From positions 1-64,000 of IMG/VR virus record IMGVR_UViG_3300009443_000003: a stretch of 64,000 bases of DNA. One strand, given 5' to 3'. Shown here one piece after another: positions 28,055 through 37,438 of this stretch. The notes beneath the pieces are model-generated. The model saw only the letters and a program-made list of their open reading frames with translations. It made no database searches and had not been told where the DNA came from. The DNA is from a virus. The position numbers were made by a program, and so were the translations under genes. Each line of letters starts with the position of its first letter. Within the stretch, counting starts at the first letter, position 1.

Positions 28055-28257
28055 ATGAATTAATGATTGACAACGAATTAGACGATTTTTATAGAGACCG
28101 CGACCGATTCAAAGGTCATAAGCTCTTAATTGACTTTGAGCAAATTGAGCTTAAGTTTACACCAAAGGATTTTAGTGCCGGCAAGCCAAAGATGAAGAAG
28201 AAACAGACGGCTGCCAAGTACATAAAACCTAGTAGAGACAAAGGTTCTCTATTTTAA
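28042..28257 (+). CDS. Small hypothetical protein in the replication operon
   Basis: A 71-residue protein overlapping the primase gene by 13 bases. It has an acidic N-terminus (MVHIDELMIDNELDDFY) and a Lys-rich C-terminal half, and ends in DKGSLF. The short hydrophobic end recalls C-terminal clamp-binding peptides of T4 proteins, and the polymerase C-part here also ends in LF, so interaction with the gp45 clamp is a speculation to test. No family was recognised. Confidence 0.65.
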   Translation: MVHIDELMIDNELDDFYRDRDRFKGHKLLIDFEQIELKFTPKDFSAGKPKMKKKQTAAKYIKPSRDKGSLF

Positions 28258-28268
28258 AGATATATTGA

Positions 28269-28691
28269 ATGAGCAAAGAAAAGATACTAGAGCTTGACAA
28301 AAAATTAAGCACCCAACGCACCAACTGGTCTAATAAGATTAAAGAACTTGCCAAAGGCCTAAAGAACATTAATCAACTAGAAGATGTAATATCGGAAGTG
28401 TTATCTACAAGACAGATCTTGATAGACAACATGGCCTATATTAACATGAAGGTAAAAGAGCAGAAAGCCACAATTGGCTCTAGATACAGAGAGGCATATA
28501 TAAGATACTACGAATACGACTATAAACTAGGCGAGAAGCAGAAAGAACGCTTTATTGAGACTGATCTCAGAGATGAGAACATGATTCTTTCACACCTAGA
28601 AAATCAACTTGAATTTTTGAAAGAGTCGGTTAAGACTCTAGATAATATGGGCTTTGCTATTAGAAATAGGCTAGCTCTAAAAGATCTATAA
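28269..28691 (+). CDS. uvsY: UvsY-like recombination mediator
   Basis: The 140-residue protein is nearly identical in length to T4 UvsY (137) and lies immediately ahead of UvsW. It is helical and highly charged. Its last 25 residues (LKESVKTLDNMGFAIRNRLALKDL) align by eye with the UvsY end, where an S-R-G-F-A-I-K segment is followed by a basic helix. UvsY loads the UvsX recombinase onto gp32-coated single strands; both partners are encoded in this window. The call rests on length, position and this C-terminal motif. Confidence 0.65.
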   Translation: MSKEKILELDKKLSTQRTNWSNKIKELAKGLKNINQLEDVISEVLSTRQILIDNMAYINMKVKEQKATIGSRYREAYIRYYEYDYKLGEKQKERFIETDLRDENMILSHLENQLEFLKESVKTLDNMGFAIRNRLALKDL

Positions 28692-28696
28692 TAAGA

Positions 28697-30211
28697 GTGG
28701 AACTTACACTAACGGAAAATAAACAGCTATTACGAATTGACTCGGCTACAGACATGGAGCTCGAGCAACTCAACATATCCTTAAATAAGAGGATTGAATC
28801 ATGGCGTTTTAACCCGTTGGTAAAGAAAGGTCTTTGGGATGGCTACATCTCATATATTAAAGACGATACGTGGATCCCGTCAGGCCTATGGCGTGAAGTT
28901 ATGTTGATTGCTAAAGATTATAACTATGATCTAAAACTGAACGGCATCACTGAACTATTTGACCGCAACATTCAACAAGAGGCTTTTGAAGAATGGGCGT
29001 TAGACTTTTTTGACGGTCACCCAGACGGTATCTCACCTAGAGACTATCAGATGGACGCAGCTTTTAACATCCTAAAATTTAGGCGCTGTTTAGCAGAGCT
29101 GGCTACATCAGCCGGTAAGACCTTAATCTCATTCTTGACTGTGGCTTATACGTTAGAGAAGCAGAAGGCCGAGAAGATACTCTTTATTGTACCTAACGTT
29201 TCGCTTGTAGTTCAAGCATCTGAAGACTTCTTAGATTATAACTGGCAAAACAGAGTTAGTATTAAAGTACAGCAGATCTACAGTGGCCAGAAGATTAGAG
29301 CTGGGCGTAATGTTGTGATCGGCACATACCAGTCGCTTGTTAAGAAGAAGGCTGAGTACTTCGATCAGTTTGATGCAGTTATCATTGACGAGACACATAA
29401 AGCTAAGTCACAGTCCATTAAAACCATTCTATCTAAGTGTAAGAATGCAGACTATAGATTCGGACTATCAGGTACGATCCCTAAACCAGGTTCATTGGAC
29501 CGATTAACCTTAATGTCACATACAGGCCCTGTAATTACAGAGGTGACTGCCAATTACCTACAGAATGAAGGTCACATTGCTAAATGTAATGTAAAGGTAA
29601 TTAAGATGGACTATGCTACTGAGTCTACAAAAGAGGCTTTTAGAGAGATGGCATTCAATAAATATGAAAGCAAAGATGTCTTTAAATTTGAACAAAATTA
29701 CGTTATCAATTCGCCAGGTAGGCTCAACTTTATTTGTAACGTTATTTCCAGAATACCACGCAATTCCCTTGTACTTTTCCACCGCATTGAACATGGTCAG
29801 CGTATTTATGAGAAATTGCGCCAAGAGAGTGACAAACGGGTCTACTATGTCGACGGCGGTACCGATAAAGATATTCGCGAAGAATACAAGAAGAAGATGG
29901 AGGCGGGTGAAGAAGTGGTGATTGTAGCCTCTTATGGTACATTTTCGACCGGTATTTCAATTAAAAAGATCCATAACATATTCTTTACAGAGTCGTTTAA
30001 GTCTGAAGTTATCATTCGCCAGTCGATTGGTCGAGGGCTTAGACAACACTCTTCAAAAGACTCAGTTAACATTATAGATTTTGTAGATGATATTAGTCTG
30101 CCGGACTGGGATAACTACCTGATTCGACATGCTAAAGCTAGACAGAAGATCTACAAGGAACAGAAGTTCAAGTACGATATTAAAAACGTCACTTTTGAAG
30201 GTGATATATAA
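28697..30211 (+). CDS. uvsW: UvsW-like recombination helicase
   Basis: A 504-residue superfamily 2 helicase; T4 UvsW is 587. Walker A is at about residues 136-142 (ATSAGKT), the DEAH-type box reads DETH at 231-234, motif III reads GLSGT near 255, and motif VI is RQSIGRGLRQ near residue 440. The N-terminal 110 residues form the UvsW-type DNA-binding domain. It unwinds R-loops and branched DNA and helps switch from origin- to recombination-dependent replication. The start is a GTG at 28697, five bases after the UvsY stop; it is the only start giving the full N-terminal domain. The GATATATA motif at its 3' end is a promoter for the next gene. Confidence 0.88.
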   Translation: MELTLTENKQLLRIDSATDMELEQLNISLNKRIESWRFNPLVKKGLWDGYISYIKDDTWIPSGLWREVMLIAKDYNYDLKLNGITELFDRNIQQEAFEEWALDFFDGHPDGISPRDYQMDAAFNILKFRRCLAELATSAGKTLISFLTVAYTLEKQKAEKILFIVPNVSLVVQASEDFLDYNWQNRVSIKVQQIYSGQKIRAGRNVVIGTYQSLVKKKAEYFDQFDAVIIDETHKAKSQSIKTILSKCKNADYRFGLSGTIPKPGSLDRLTLMSHTGPVITEVTANYLQNEGHIAKCNVKVIKMDYATESTKEAFREMAFNKYESKDVFKFEQNYVINSPGRLNFICNVISRIPRNSLVLFHRIEHGQRIYEKLRQESDKRVYYVDGGTDKDIREEYKKKMEAGEEVVIVASYGTFSTGISIKKIHNIFFTESFKSEVIIRQSIGRGLRQHSSKDSVNIIDFVDDISLPDWDNYLIRHAKARQKIYKEQKFKYDIKNVTFEGDI

Positions 30212-30213
30212 TA
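30203..30213 (+). promoter_or_regulatory. Putative late promoter, GATATATAATA
   Basis: GATATATAATA spans the stop codon of the uvsW gene and lies 35 bases before the ATG of the first head-type protein of the next cluster. It marks a plausible switch from the replication block to a late-expressed block. Confidence 0.45.
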
Positions 30214-30248
30214 CTGTAATAACAAATTTAAAAACAAAGAAACATATA

Positions 30249-31814
30249 ATGGAACGATTAGTAACATTTGAACAATTTGCTGAGCAAAAGGCAAAAAAAG
30301 ATCAGGTTCAACTTGAGGAAGAGTTGAATGCAAAAAGGGAAGCTTCAGCAAATAGCTTTAAGGACTTATTATCTGAATTCGGTGTAACTTCAATGAGTGA
30401 ATTATCTGAAGAAGATAAGCCTAAATTTAACGAGAGATTAGGTACTTTAACAGAATCTGCACTATTGCTAGAAGGCACAAGATCTCAAGTAGGGAAGATC
30501 GATAAGAAAGGTAGGATTACATCGGTCTATGTACACTATGATGGTTATCCAGACCACATGGTACCAATGATTAAGAACTACGACAAGAAAGGTGTTGACC
30601 AACTAGTTAAACTAGGTAAGTCTGGTATCTCATATTTAGACAAGAATATCGGTAAAAAGCAAGACTTTAATAGTCCAGTAAGGGGAACCACTCTATTCTA
30701 CGGTAGAGATCGCGGAGAGAACAAAGATATGACTACTACATGGACCAACGCAGCTGACATTAAAGGTTACTTTAAAGAAGTTGCTAACGACGGTGGAGCT
30801 GAATACGTTTATCTATATGATGAACGAGATGGAAAGTGGTACATGGGAGATACTTATGGTAGCCCTGTATTACAAGTAGTTGAATCAGTAAACGAGGCTG
30901 TTATTGCAATCAGTGGTAAGAGAACAGCCAAGAAAGTAGCTTTAAGACTAACCAGATTATTTGATACCAAGTTAACAGCTCTTGCTGCGGATAAAGTAAC
31001 AATGCTAGGCTTCTTGAAAGAGTTATATTTCTATGCAATGGAAGACGCTAACTTTTCACGCGAGGCCAATGTGACAATGAACATGATTAAGGGTAAGATT
31101 AGCCCGCTAGAAGTTAAAGTAGAAGGCTTGGATGGTGAAGTTATTAGAATTTCAGCTAAGACGATAAAAACTATAGCAGACAAATACTACTCAGATCTTG
31201 CAAATGCAGGTGATTGGTCAGGTATTGGTATTACTGAAGGTTTTGCAATGTACTTAGATCAAATCGGAGAGTCTAACATGGCACAAGCACTTCTTGACTC
31301 TTTTAATGCACAGTTTGAAGGTGAAGAGAAAAGAGTTTCTAGAACTGAAAAGCTTTATGAATTATCACAGAGATTAGAATCTACCAATGAGGCTAAAGAA
31401 TCAGTAAACGAAGCTAAATACGATAAGAAGAAGCTTTTAAAGTTAATCAAGAATCATGATGATGCTGAAATCCTAGTTAATGGAAAATGGTACATCATCT
31501 ATAATCCAGATAACGGTAATGACGAAAACACAGATATGTGGAATGACGATTCAGTATTTGCATTAGATCAAGATGGTGAAGAGTTTGAAATCAATTACAA
31601 AGATATTGAGCATTTTAAAGAGTCTGTTGAAGTAAACGAGACTGAAATTAAATCTGATGATGAATTCAAAGAATATGCATTCACAATACTTCAAAAAGCA
31701 TTTGGAGCAGACTTTGATGAAGCAAAAGCGCAAGAAGTTGTCGATGGTATCTTAGGTAAAGTTGATGGCGATTATGGTAAGGCTGCAGGTATTTTGCAAA
31801 GCTCACTTGGCTAA
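30249..31814 (+). CDS. Capsid-targeted polyprotein-like internal head protein
   Basis: A 521-residue protein. The start at 30249 is chosen over an upstream in-frame ATG at 30129 that lies inside uvsW, because it follows a promoter motif and begins with a capsid-targeting-like peptide (MERLVTFEQFAEQ). Three acidic linkers with V-x-E or T-x-E sites occur at about residues 212-218 (ESVNEAV), 378-391 (STNEAKESVNEAK) and 458-466 (ESVEVNETE). They divide the protein into an N-terminal domain with a VHYDGYPDHMVP motif seen in other phage proteins, a helical domain and two small C-terminal domains. Processing by a prohead protease into several packaged proteins is an inference from these sites. Confidence 0.65.
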   Translation: MERLVTFEQFAEQKAKKDQVQLEEELNAKREASANSFKDLLSEFGVTSMSELSEEDKPKFNERLGTLTESALLLEGTRSQVGKIDKKGRITSVYVHYDGYPDHMVPMIKNYDKKGVDQLVKLGKSGISYLDKNIGKKQDFNSPVRGTTLFYGRDRGENKDMTTTWTNAADIKGYFKEVANDGGAEYVYLYDERDGKWYMGDTYGSPVLQVVESVNEAVIAISGKRTAKKVALRLTRLFDTKLTALAADKVTMLGFLKELYFYAMEDANFSREANVTMNMIKGKISPLEVKVEGLDGEVIRISAKTIKTIADKYYSDLANAGDWSGIGITEGFAMYLDQIGESNMAQALLDSFNAQFEGEEKRVSRTEKLYELSQRLESTNEAKESVNEAKYDKKKLLKLIKNHDDAEILVNGKWYIIYNPDNGNDENTDMWNDDSVFALDQDGEEFEINYKDIEHFKESVEVNETEIKSDDEFKEYAFTILQKAFGADFDEAKAQEVVDGILGKVDGDYGKAAGILQSSLG

Positions 31815-31835
31815 TCAATAAAAAGAACTACAACA

Positions 31836-33119
31836 ATGAGAAAATTACTTTCATATCAAGAATTTTTAGTTGAGAAAGCATCTGCTCCGGTAGATGCAAA
31901 TCTCATTCTAGAGGGCGGTGCAGCTGGTCATATGTCGCATCCGTTCGACGAAAAAGAATTGACATTTGGTGACTTTAAAAAGATCGTTGAGTTTGGCTTA
32001 AGAGGCGAACTTAACTTTGAAGAAGAAGTTACCGAAAAGACCGACGGACAAAACTTATTTGCAACTGTAATGGATGGTGAGGTTAAATTTGCCAGAGGTA
32101 TTAATGATATGAGGAATCCAATGGATCTAAAAACTTTTAAACAAAAGTTTGAAGCACATAAAAGTCCACTAGTAAGAGATACTTTTCAATTCGCAGCAGA
32201 AGATTTAGCAAATTCATTAAATAAGCTACCAGCAAAAGACTTAGAGGTTTTTAATAATGGTAAGAGTTTTATGAATATGGAGCTAATCTACTCGAAGAAC
32301 CCAAATGTAATTTATTACGACAGGGATGTTATTCAATTCCATGGTATTAAACATACTGATGGTGATGGTAATGAAATAGGAGATGAAACAAAATACGCAG
32401 CATCAATTGCAAAGGTTCTTAAAGACCTTAAACTTGATATGGGTAAAACATTTTCAATTATCCCACCACAAATCATTAAAATGGGTAAGGATATTGACTT
32501 CGATGCAAACAAAGCTAAATTCCTTAAACAAATTGAAGATCTACGTAAACAGTACAACTTAACAGATGCTGATGAAGTTTCTATGTATCATGAAATGTGG
32601 TGGAGAGAAACTATCGATAAGAACTTTCCGGATCTAACACAAGATCACAAAGAAGGACTTTTATTAAGATGGGCGTATGATGATAAGAAGACTCTTAATA
32701 TAAGAAGTCTTGATAAAGAGTTAGGTAAAGATAAAGCTGCTCTAATTAAAAAGTTTGACAAAGAAGATGTAAAGAAAAAACAAAAAGAGAACATGAGACC
32801 TTTTGAAGATTTATTTCTTGAACTAGGTAGTGTTATCTTAAAGAACGCATCTAACTTTGTGGCTGCTAATCCAGCTGCAGAAATGCAGAGACTACAAAAG
32901 CAATTAAAAGATGAAGCGGAAGCAGTTAGAAAAAGCGGTGATGTTTCGGACATTGAAAAAGTTGCTAAAGAACTTGAAAGACTTGAAAGAATCGGAGGTA
33001 TCGAATCAATTATACCAACAGAGGGTATTGTCTTTAGATACAAAGGCAAGACTATGAAGCTAACAGGAACATTCGCTGCAGTTAACCAGCTTATGGGTTT
33101 TATAAAATACGGTAGATAA
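31836..33119 (+). CDS. Ligase-like nucleotidyltransferase with capsid-targeting-like N-terminus
   Basis: A 427-residue protein. It begins MRKLLSYQEFLVEKA, like a capsid-targeting peptide with a candidate LVE-K cleavage site. It then carries the motifs of covalent nucleotidyltransferases (DNA/RNA ligases): motif I EKTDG with nucleophile Lys68, and near the C-terminus EGIVFRYKGKTMKLTG (residues 396-411) covering motifs IV and V. The region between holds a charged helical insertion (about 310-385). It would seal or adenylylate nucleic acid ends, or be a divergent member without that activity. Homologous proteins with the same targeting peptide are known from T4-like marine phages (recollection). 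Packaging in the head is an inference. Confidence 0.65.
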   Translation: MRKLLSYQEFLVEKASAPVDANLILEGGAAGHMSHPFDEKELTFGDFKKIVEFGLRGELNFEEEVTEKTDGQNLFATVMDGEVKFARGINDMRNPMDLKTFKQKFEAHKSPLVRDTFQFAAEDLANSLNKLPAKDLEVFNNGKSFMNMELIYSKNPNVIYYDRDVIQFHGIKHTDGDGNEIGDETKYAASIAKVLKDLKLDMGKTFSIIPPQIIKMGKDIDFDANKAKFLKQIEDLRKQYNLTDADEVSMYHEMWWRETIDKNFPDLTQDHKEGLLLRWAYDDKKTLNIRSLDKELGKDKAALIKKFDKEDVKKKQKENMRPFEDLFLELGSVILKNASNFVAANPAAEMQRLQKQLKDEAEAVRKSGDVSDIEKVAKELERLERIGGIESIIPTEGIVFRYKGKTMKLTGTFAAVNQLMGFIKYGR

Positions 33120-33129
33120 AACATAACAC

Positions 33130-34974
33130 ATGGCATTACAAAACCTTAAGACATATTTTGAGTCGACTAACAGAAACGACTTCATGCAACTTCTAGAAAA
33201 CACATGCGTTGTTTCTGAGAAGATTCAAGCATCCTCATTCCACGTTAGAAAAACTAACAGCGGTTTTGAGTATTATAAGAGCGGTTCTAAGGACGCAATG
33301 AACAAAGTTGATAGAACTATTGTAAAGTACTATGAAAATGCCATCAAGTACTTTAAATCAATTTCTGGTGACATTGCTGAACAGATGCCAACTGACTGGA
33401 AGTTTGGCTTTGATTATATGGTTGATAAGAAGACTGTAGACATTGAATACGACAAGCTACCAAAGAACCACCTGATCTTAACGCATATTCAGGTGATGAG
33501 TCCTAGCAATCCTACTGAAATCAAGAAGGTGGTTAGAGACCCAAACATTCTTTACAAGTGGGCAGATATTCTAAGCGTACAGAGACCTCAAGTTATTTTC
33601 CAAGGTAAATTGTCAGACTACCAGAAAGAAGATTTGGTTAAACTTTTAGAAATGAGCGAAACTCAATTCAAGAAAGAGTTTACAGACGCTTCTTTTACTA
33701 GAAAGATCTATAATATCTTTAATAAAGGCTTGAACTCAACAGGTCTTAATCTAGATTTAGAAAAAGACATTGACTCTTTAATCTTAAACTTCTTTGACGG
33801 TAAGTCAGTTAAGAACTTTAAGCTTGAGAGATTTGACAAGGCTGAAAGAGACAGCCGCAATCCATCTGACATGTATCAGATCTCAATCTTAGATCTAGTA
33901 GAATACATCTCACAATACGATATTCCTAGCATTGAACTTAAAGAAGATGATACCGACATAAGGTACATCGAACTTATTTCAATCCTATTTAACTCATATG
34001 TAGAAAAGCACGCAACAAAATATATTGGTGCTAGCTTTGACTCAGCAGACTTTGCACAAGGCGAAGAGTTTGCACTCAATACTACATTTATTAAAAACGA
34101 AAAGACACTATCACTGGTTCAGAAAGATGTTCTAGCAGAGCTTTACAAGATTGCGCTGGGTTCATTTAGAAAGAAGAGAACTAAAGAGACTGATATTATC
34201 AACGCTGCTTTAATGGAGCAGATCAACGAGATCGTTGCTAAGATTGAAGCTCTAGTGATGGGCGAAACAAACGAAGGCGACGTTATGAACTTCAACACCT
34301 ATCTAAAGACACAGAATTTACAAACACAAGTAAGCCCAATTACTGAAGCATTAACTGTTAAATATGCTGAACAAGGCAAGAAGCCTGTTAACATGTTCGT
34401 GGGTAGATTTCAACCATTTACGCTTGGACATGCTAAAGTGATTGAGACGATTAGTAAGCAGAATGGATTCCCAGTAGTTATTTTTCTAGTAAAGGCAAAA
34501 GCTAAAAAGAAAGAAGATGCTTTTAAGAGACCTTATGATGAAGATCTACAGATTGAGATGCTAAACAAATTAAAGTCAAAGTACCCAATTAAGGATGTAT
34601 ATGTAATTGAAGGTTCTGCTGGAATTGATAAAATGTTTAATGCAATGAGAGGCGATGGATATGAACCAGTCCTTTGGGGAACAGGAACCGACAGGATGAA
34701 AAACTATGGATTTCAAGTAAACAATCAACAATACAGAGAGGATCTAGGAGTTAGAGCAGACTTTGGCCTGTTTGAGATTCCAAGAACCGGCAAGAATATT
34801 TCAGCAACGCAGGTTAGAAACGCAATGCTAGATGGTGACGAGAAGCTCTTTAAGAAGCTAACTCCGAAAGAGATACATTCTATGTATGGTGATTTAAAAG
34901 ACAAACTAGAGGCCTCAATGGCAACTAATGAGTCAACCATTATGACCTTCGATCAATTTACAAAGAATATATAA
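33130..34974 (+). CDS. Fusion of an RNA-ligase-like domain and a cytidylyltransferase-like (NMNAT type) domain
   Basis: A 614-residue protein. The N-terminal part contains EKIQASSF (Lys31) and FGFDYMVDKK near residue 95, resembling motifs I and III of Rnl2-type RNA ligases. A clear EG-x-V motif IV was not found, so activity is doubtful. The C-terminal 190 residues form a nucleotidyltransferase of the HxGH class: GRFQPFTLGH at residues 425-434 and ISATQVRNAM at about 557-566, as in NadM/NadR NMN adenylyltransferases. The extreme C-terminus (TIMTFDQFTKNI) copies the form of a capsid-targeting peptide. It sits between head-type proteins, suggesting packaging or co-expression with them. The substrate is not known. 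Confidence 0.7.
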   Translation: MALQNLKTYFESTNRNDFMQLLENTCVVSEKIQASSFHVRKTNSGFEYYKSGSKDAMNKVDRTIVKYYENAIKYFKSISGDIAEQMPTDWKFGFDYMVDKKTVDIEYDKLPKNHLILTHIQVMSPSNPTEIKKVVRDPNILYKWADILSVQRPQVIFQGKLSDYQKEDLVKLLEMSETQFKKEFTDASFTRKIYNIFNKGLNSTGLNLDLEKDIDSLILNFFDGKSVKNFKLERFDKAERDSRNPSDMYQISILDLVEYISQYDIPSIELKEDDTDIRYIELISILFNSYVEKHATKYIGASFDSADFAQGEEFALNTTFIKNEKTLSLVQKDVLAELYKIALGSFRKKRTKETDIINAALMEQINEIVAKIEALVMGETNEGDVMNFNTYLKTQNLQTQVSPITEALTVKYAEQGKKPVNMFVGRFQPFTLGHAKVIETISKQNGFPVVIFLVKAKAKKKEDAFKRPYDEDLQIEMLNKLKSKYPIKDVYVIEGSAGIDKMFNAMRGDGYEPVLWGTGTDRMKNYGFQVNNQQYREDLGVRADFGLFEIPRTGKNISATQVRNAMLDGDEKLFKKLTPKEIHSMYGDLKDKLEASMATNESTIMTFDQFTKNI

Positions 34975-34993
34975 AAAAACAAAAGATAAAGAA

Positions 34994-37438
34994 ATGGCAA
35001 CAGTAACAATGGACGCAATGGACCCTAAATCAAAAGGTCTAGCCAAACTACTTAAGAAGAATAAAGTAAAGATGGAGATCTTAACGATGAGAGGCCCTTC
35101 AGGCTGGCCTGAGGTTGAACTAACTGGTAAGAGAGAAGATCTTGAAACAGTTTTAGCCGACGGTGAATATGGTTGGGATGACCCAGAATTAGCTGAGTAC
35201 ATTGAAGAAAGTGCTGATGTTAATGAGGCAAAGATCACTCTCAAGAGACGTTACACTGAGAATCATCCAGCAGTTACAGTTGGTAAAGCAGCTCGTATCA
35301 GAAATAAAATGCTCGAAGCAATTGCTGACGGAGCCCTTACTGAAGAAGAGTTTAACAATATCTTAAGCGAATACTCTGCAAACGCAAAACAGTGGATGAA
35401 GAGAAACGCTAGATTCTTTAACGTATCTGAAGAAGGTATTGCACTTTCTAAGTTTGGTAAGAAAGCGCTTTCTGCAGTTGTAGTTAACGAAGAAGAATCA
35501 GTTACTGAATCAGAAGCTGAAAACATTTTAGACGATCTTTTAGATGAGAGAGGCGGAGATATGGGAGAATTACATGGAATGGAAATGGAAGATGCATTAG
35601 ATACAGTCGAAGCATACGGACATAAAGGTTCTAAAGCAAAAAAGATTGCACAGGAATTACATTCTTTATGTAACGAATCAACAGTTACTGAAGCTAAATT
35701 CGTAAAAGATTTTAATAGAGATGTTTTAAACGCGAAAACAAAAGAAGAAGTTTTAGAGCTTTATCCAAACGCTGAATTCTTTATCGGTAAATCAGATCAT
35801 TTCTTTGGAGAGTTTGATGAAAATTTATTCTTTAAAGCATACTATACAAAAGGACAAAAAGAATTTGAAATCAAATCAGTTTATTCTGAAAAAGGAAGCA
35901 ACTATGTTCATTTATACAATGAATCAGTAGTTACTGAAAACTATGAAGTTATCTATAGTGATGGTGTAAGTGCTATGAAAAAATTCAGAAATGAAAAACA
36001 AGCTCTTGACTTCATGAAGCAAACCATTGCTTCTAATAAAAAACTAAGGGATATTGCAGTTTACAAACCAGGAATGTATTCAACAACTCAAACTGAATTA
36101 GTTGTCTCTTTTTGGGGAAATGGTTCTTACTTAGACAACGTTTCTAAGAAAGATCCTAAACTAGCGGCTAAAAAATTAGAGGAATCAGAGTATGTTGAAG
36201 AAGGTCGTAAGTTTGTAGCTGCTGCCAAGAAAGCTAAAGATGCTGGTGACGAAGAGTTTGAATTTAACGGCAAGAAGTTCCCGGTGACTATTAAAGAAGG
36301 AAATGCATTTGGTGCAGCAAGAGCTAAAGCAATTGCTGATGGTAAAGATGAGTTTACAGTTGACGGAGAAACTTACAAGGTAAAATCAGTTGACAAAGAA
36401 GACAAAGAGAACGCTGAAGAATTTAAAGGTGAGTCTTTTATCATCGAGTCTTTCTCTAAGTTTGTAGAAAGCCTTAACGAGTCTGAAATGCTTACAGAAG
36501 CATTCAAGTCAATGAAGCTTGCACAACTGCTAACACCTAAGAAGAAAACAAACTGGGATAAAGGTCTTGCTCAAGAGTTCTATAACTACACTCAAGTTAA
36601 ACTAGATAAGGTTGAAGACCACGACCTGTTAGAAATAGATCCACAGACTGCTTACAAGCAAAAAGGTGGTACTAAAGTAAAGTTCTTCTTAATCGACAAC
36701 GAAAAGCAGAGTCCTTACACTGACGATAACTCTGACGGTAGAATCCAACCAGGACTAATTGCAGTCTTAAACGGTAACAATGATTTTATGGGAGCTGTTT
36801 ATAAAAGATTTAGCAATGAAAAAGGTAGAGTCTTAACTAAAACTGATAAAGCGGATTCACTTGGTGTTGACAAGAGAAGAAAGGGCTACGGCGCTACTGG
36901 ACTTTCAAGTGCTAAGAGAATTGCTGACTTTGCAGATAGAGCAATCGTAATCGATATTGACATCTTAAGACAGAGATATTCAGCTCAACAACAAAAAGAT
37001 TCAAGAACTGCTGCTAAGAAAGGAGCTATTGCATTTAAGACGGACAAAGAGTTTAAAGCTGAGAATATCGCAAGATACAACGAGATCTTAGCTAATAAGG
37101 CTGCAGCACTGCCACTTGATAAAATGGTTAAAGGTGCAATCGACAAACTCGCTGATCAGATTAAAGAAGGTGTAGCTAAAGGCGAAAAAGGACGTTACGG
37201 CGACATTATCATTGGTAAAAACTCAAAAGGCCGCGAAGCTAAAATGAGAGATGCTTCTAACCACATGAGCAATATCCTAGATGACTATGGCAGATATGTA
37301 CAATATATTGCTGATGGTGAAAAGGAGAAAGAAGACTGGGGTGAAGAAAACTCATACTACGCTAGAGAGGCAAAAACATATGCTAAGAACATTAAAGACA
37401 AGATCAACCAGATTGATACCTTTGATTATGCTTGGTAA
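34994..37438 (+). CDS. Multi-domain polyprotein-like internal head protein
   Basis: An 814-residue protein divided by repeated acidic linkers with a hydrophobic-x-Glu site: residues 71-79 (EESADVNEA), 165-172, 227-234 (NESTVTEA), 309-315 (NESVVTE), 396-403 (EESEYVEE) and 480-502 (ESFIIESF, then NESEMLTEAF). Between them are small domains, among them a DUF-like segment at about 404-470 (KFVAAAKKAKDAGDEEFEF) and a 310-residue C-terminal domain rich in Lys and Asp. The linkers match the (I/L/V)-x-E pattern cut by the T4 prohead protease. The start lacks the usual targeting peptide, but the internal FSKFVESLNE resembles one. No enzymatic motif was recognised. Confidence 0.65.
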   Translation: MATVTMDAMDPKSKGLAKLLKKNKVKMEILTMRGPSGWPEVELTGKREDLETVLADGEYGWDDPELAEYIEESADVNEAKITLKRRYTENHPAVTVGKAARIRNKMLEAIADGALTEEEFNNILSEYSANAKQWMKRNARFFNVSEEGIALSKFGKKALSAVVVNEEESVTESEAENILDDLLDERGGDMGELHGMEMEDALDTVEAYGHKGSKAKKIAQELHSLCNESTVTEAKFVKDFNRDVLNAKTKEEVLELYPNAEFFIGKSDHFFGEFDENLFFKAYYTKGQKEFEIKSVYSEKGSNYVHLYNESVVTENYEVIYSDGVSAMKKFRNEKQALDFMKQTIASNKKLRDIAVYKPGMYSTTQTELVVSFWGNGSYLDNVSKKDPKLAAKKLEESEYVEEGRKFVAAAKKAKDAGDEEFEFNGKKFPVTIKEGNAFGAARAKAIADGKDEFTVDGETYKVKSVDKEDKENAEEFKGESFIIESFSKFVESLNESEMLTEAFKSMKLAQLLTPKKKTNWDKGLAQEFYNYTQVKLDKVEDHDLLEIDPQTAYKQKGGTKVKFFLIDNEKQSPYTDDNSDGRIQPGLIAVLNGNNDFMGAVYKRFSNEKGRVLTKTDKADSLGVDKRRKGYGATGLSSAKRIADFADRAIVIDIDILRQRYSAQQQKDSRTAAKKGAIAFKTDKEFKAENIARYNEILANKAAALPLDKMVKGAIDKLADQIKEGVAKGEKGRYGDIIIGKNSKGREAKMRDASNHMSNILDDYGRYVQYIADGEKEKEDWGEENSYYAREAKTYAKNIKDKINQIDTFDYAW

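Noticed and set aside
30129-30248. Upstream start (30129) for the polyprotein gene
   Set aside because: It would overlap the last 83 bases of uvsW and remove the targeting-like peptide from the N-terminus; ATG 30249 follows a promoter-like motif.
32645-33136. Long minus-strand reading frame (163 codons) opposite the ligase-like gene
   Set aside because: It lies wholly inside a well-supported + strand gene with clear motifs, has a Ser/Leu-rich composition typical of antisense frames in A-rich genes, and has no promoter or neighbour on its strand.
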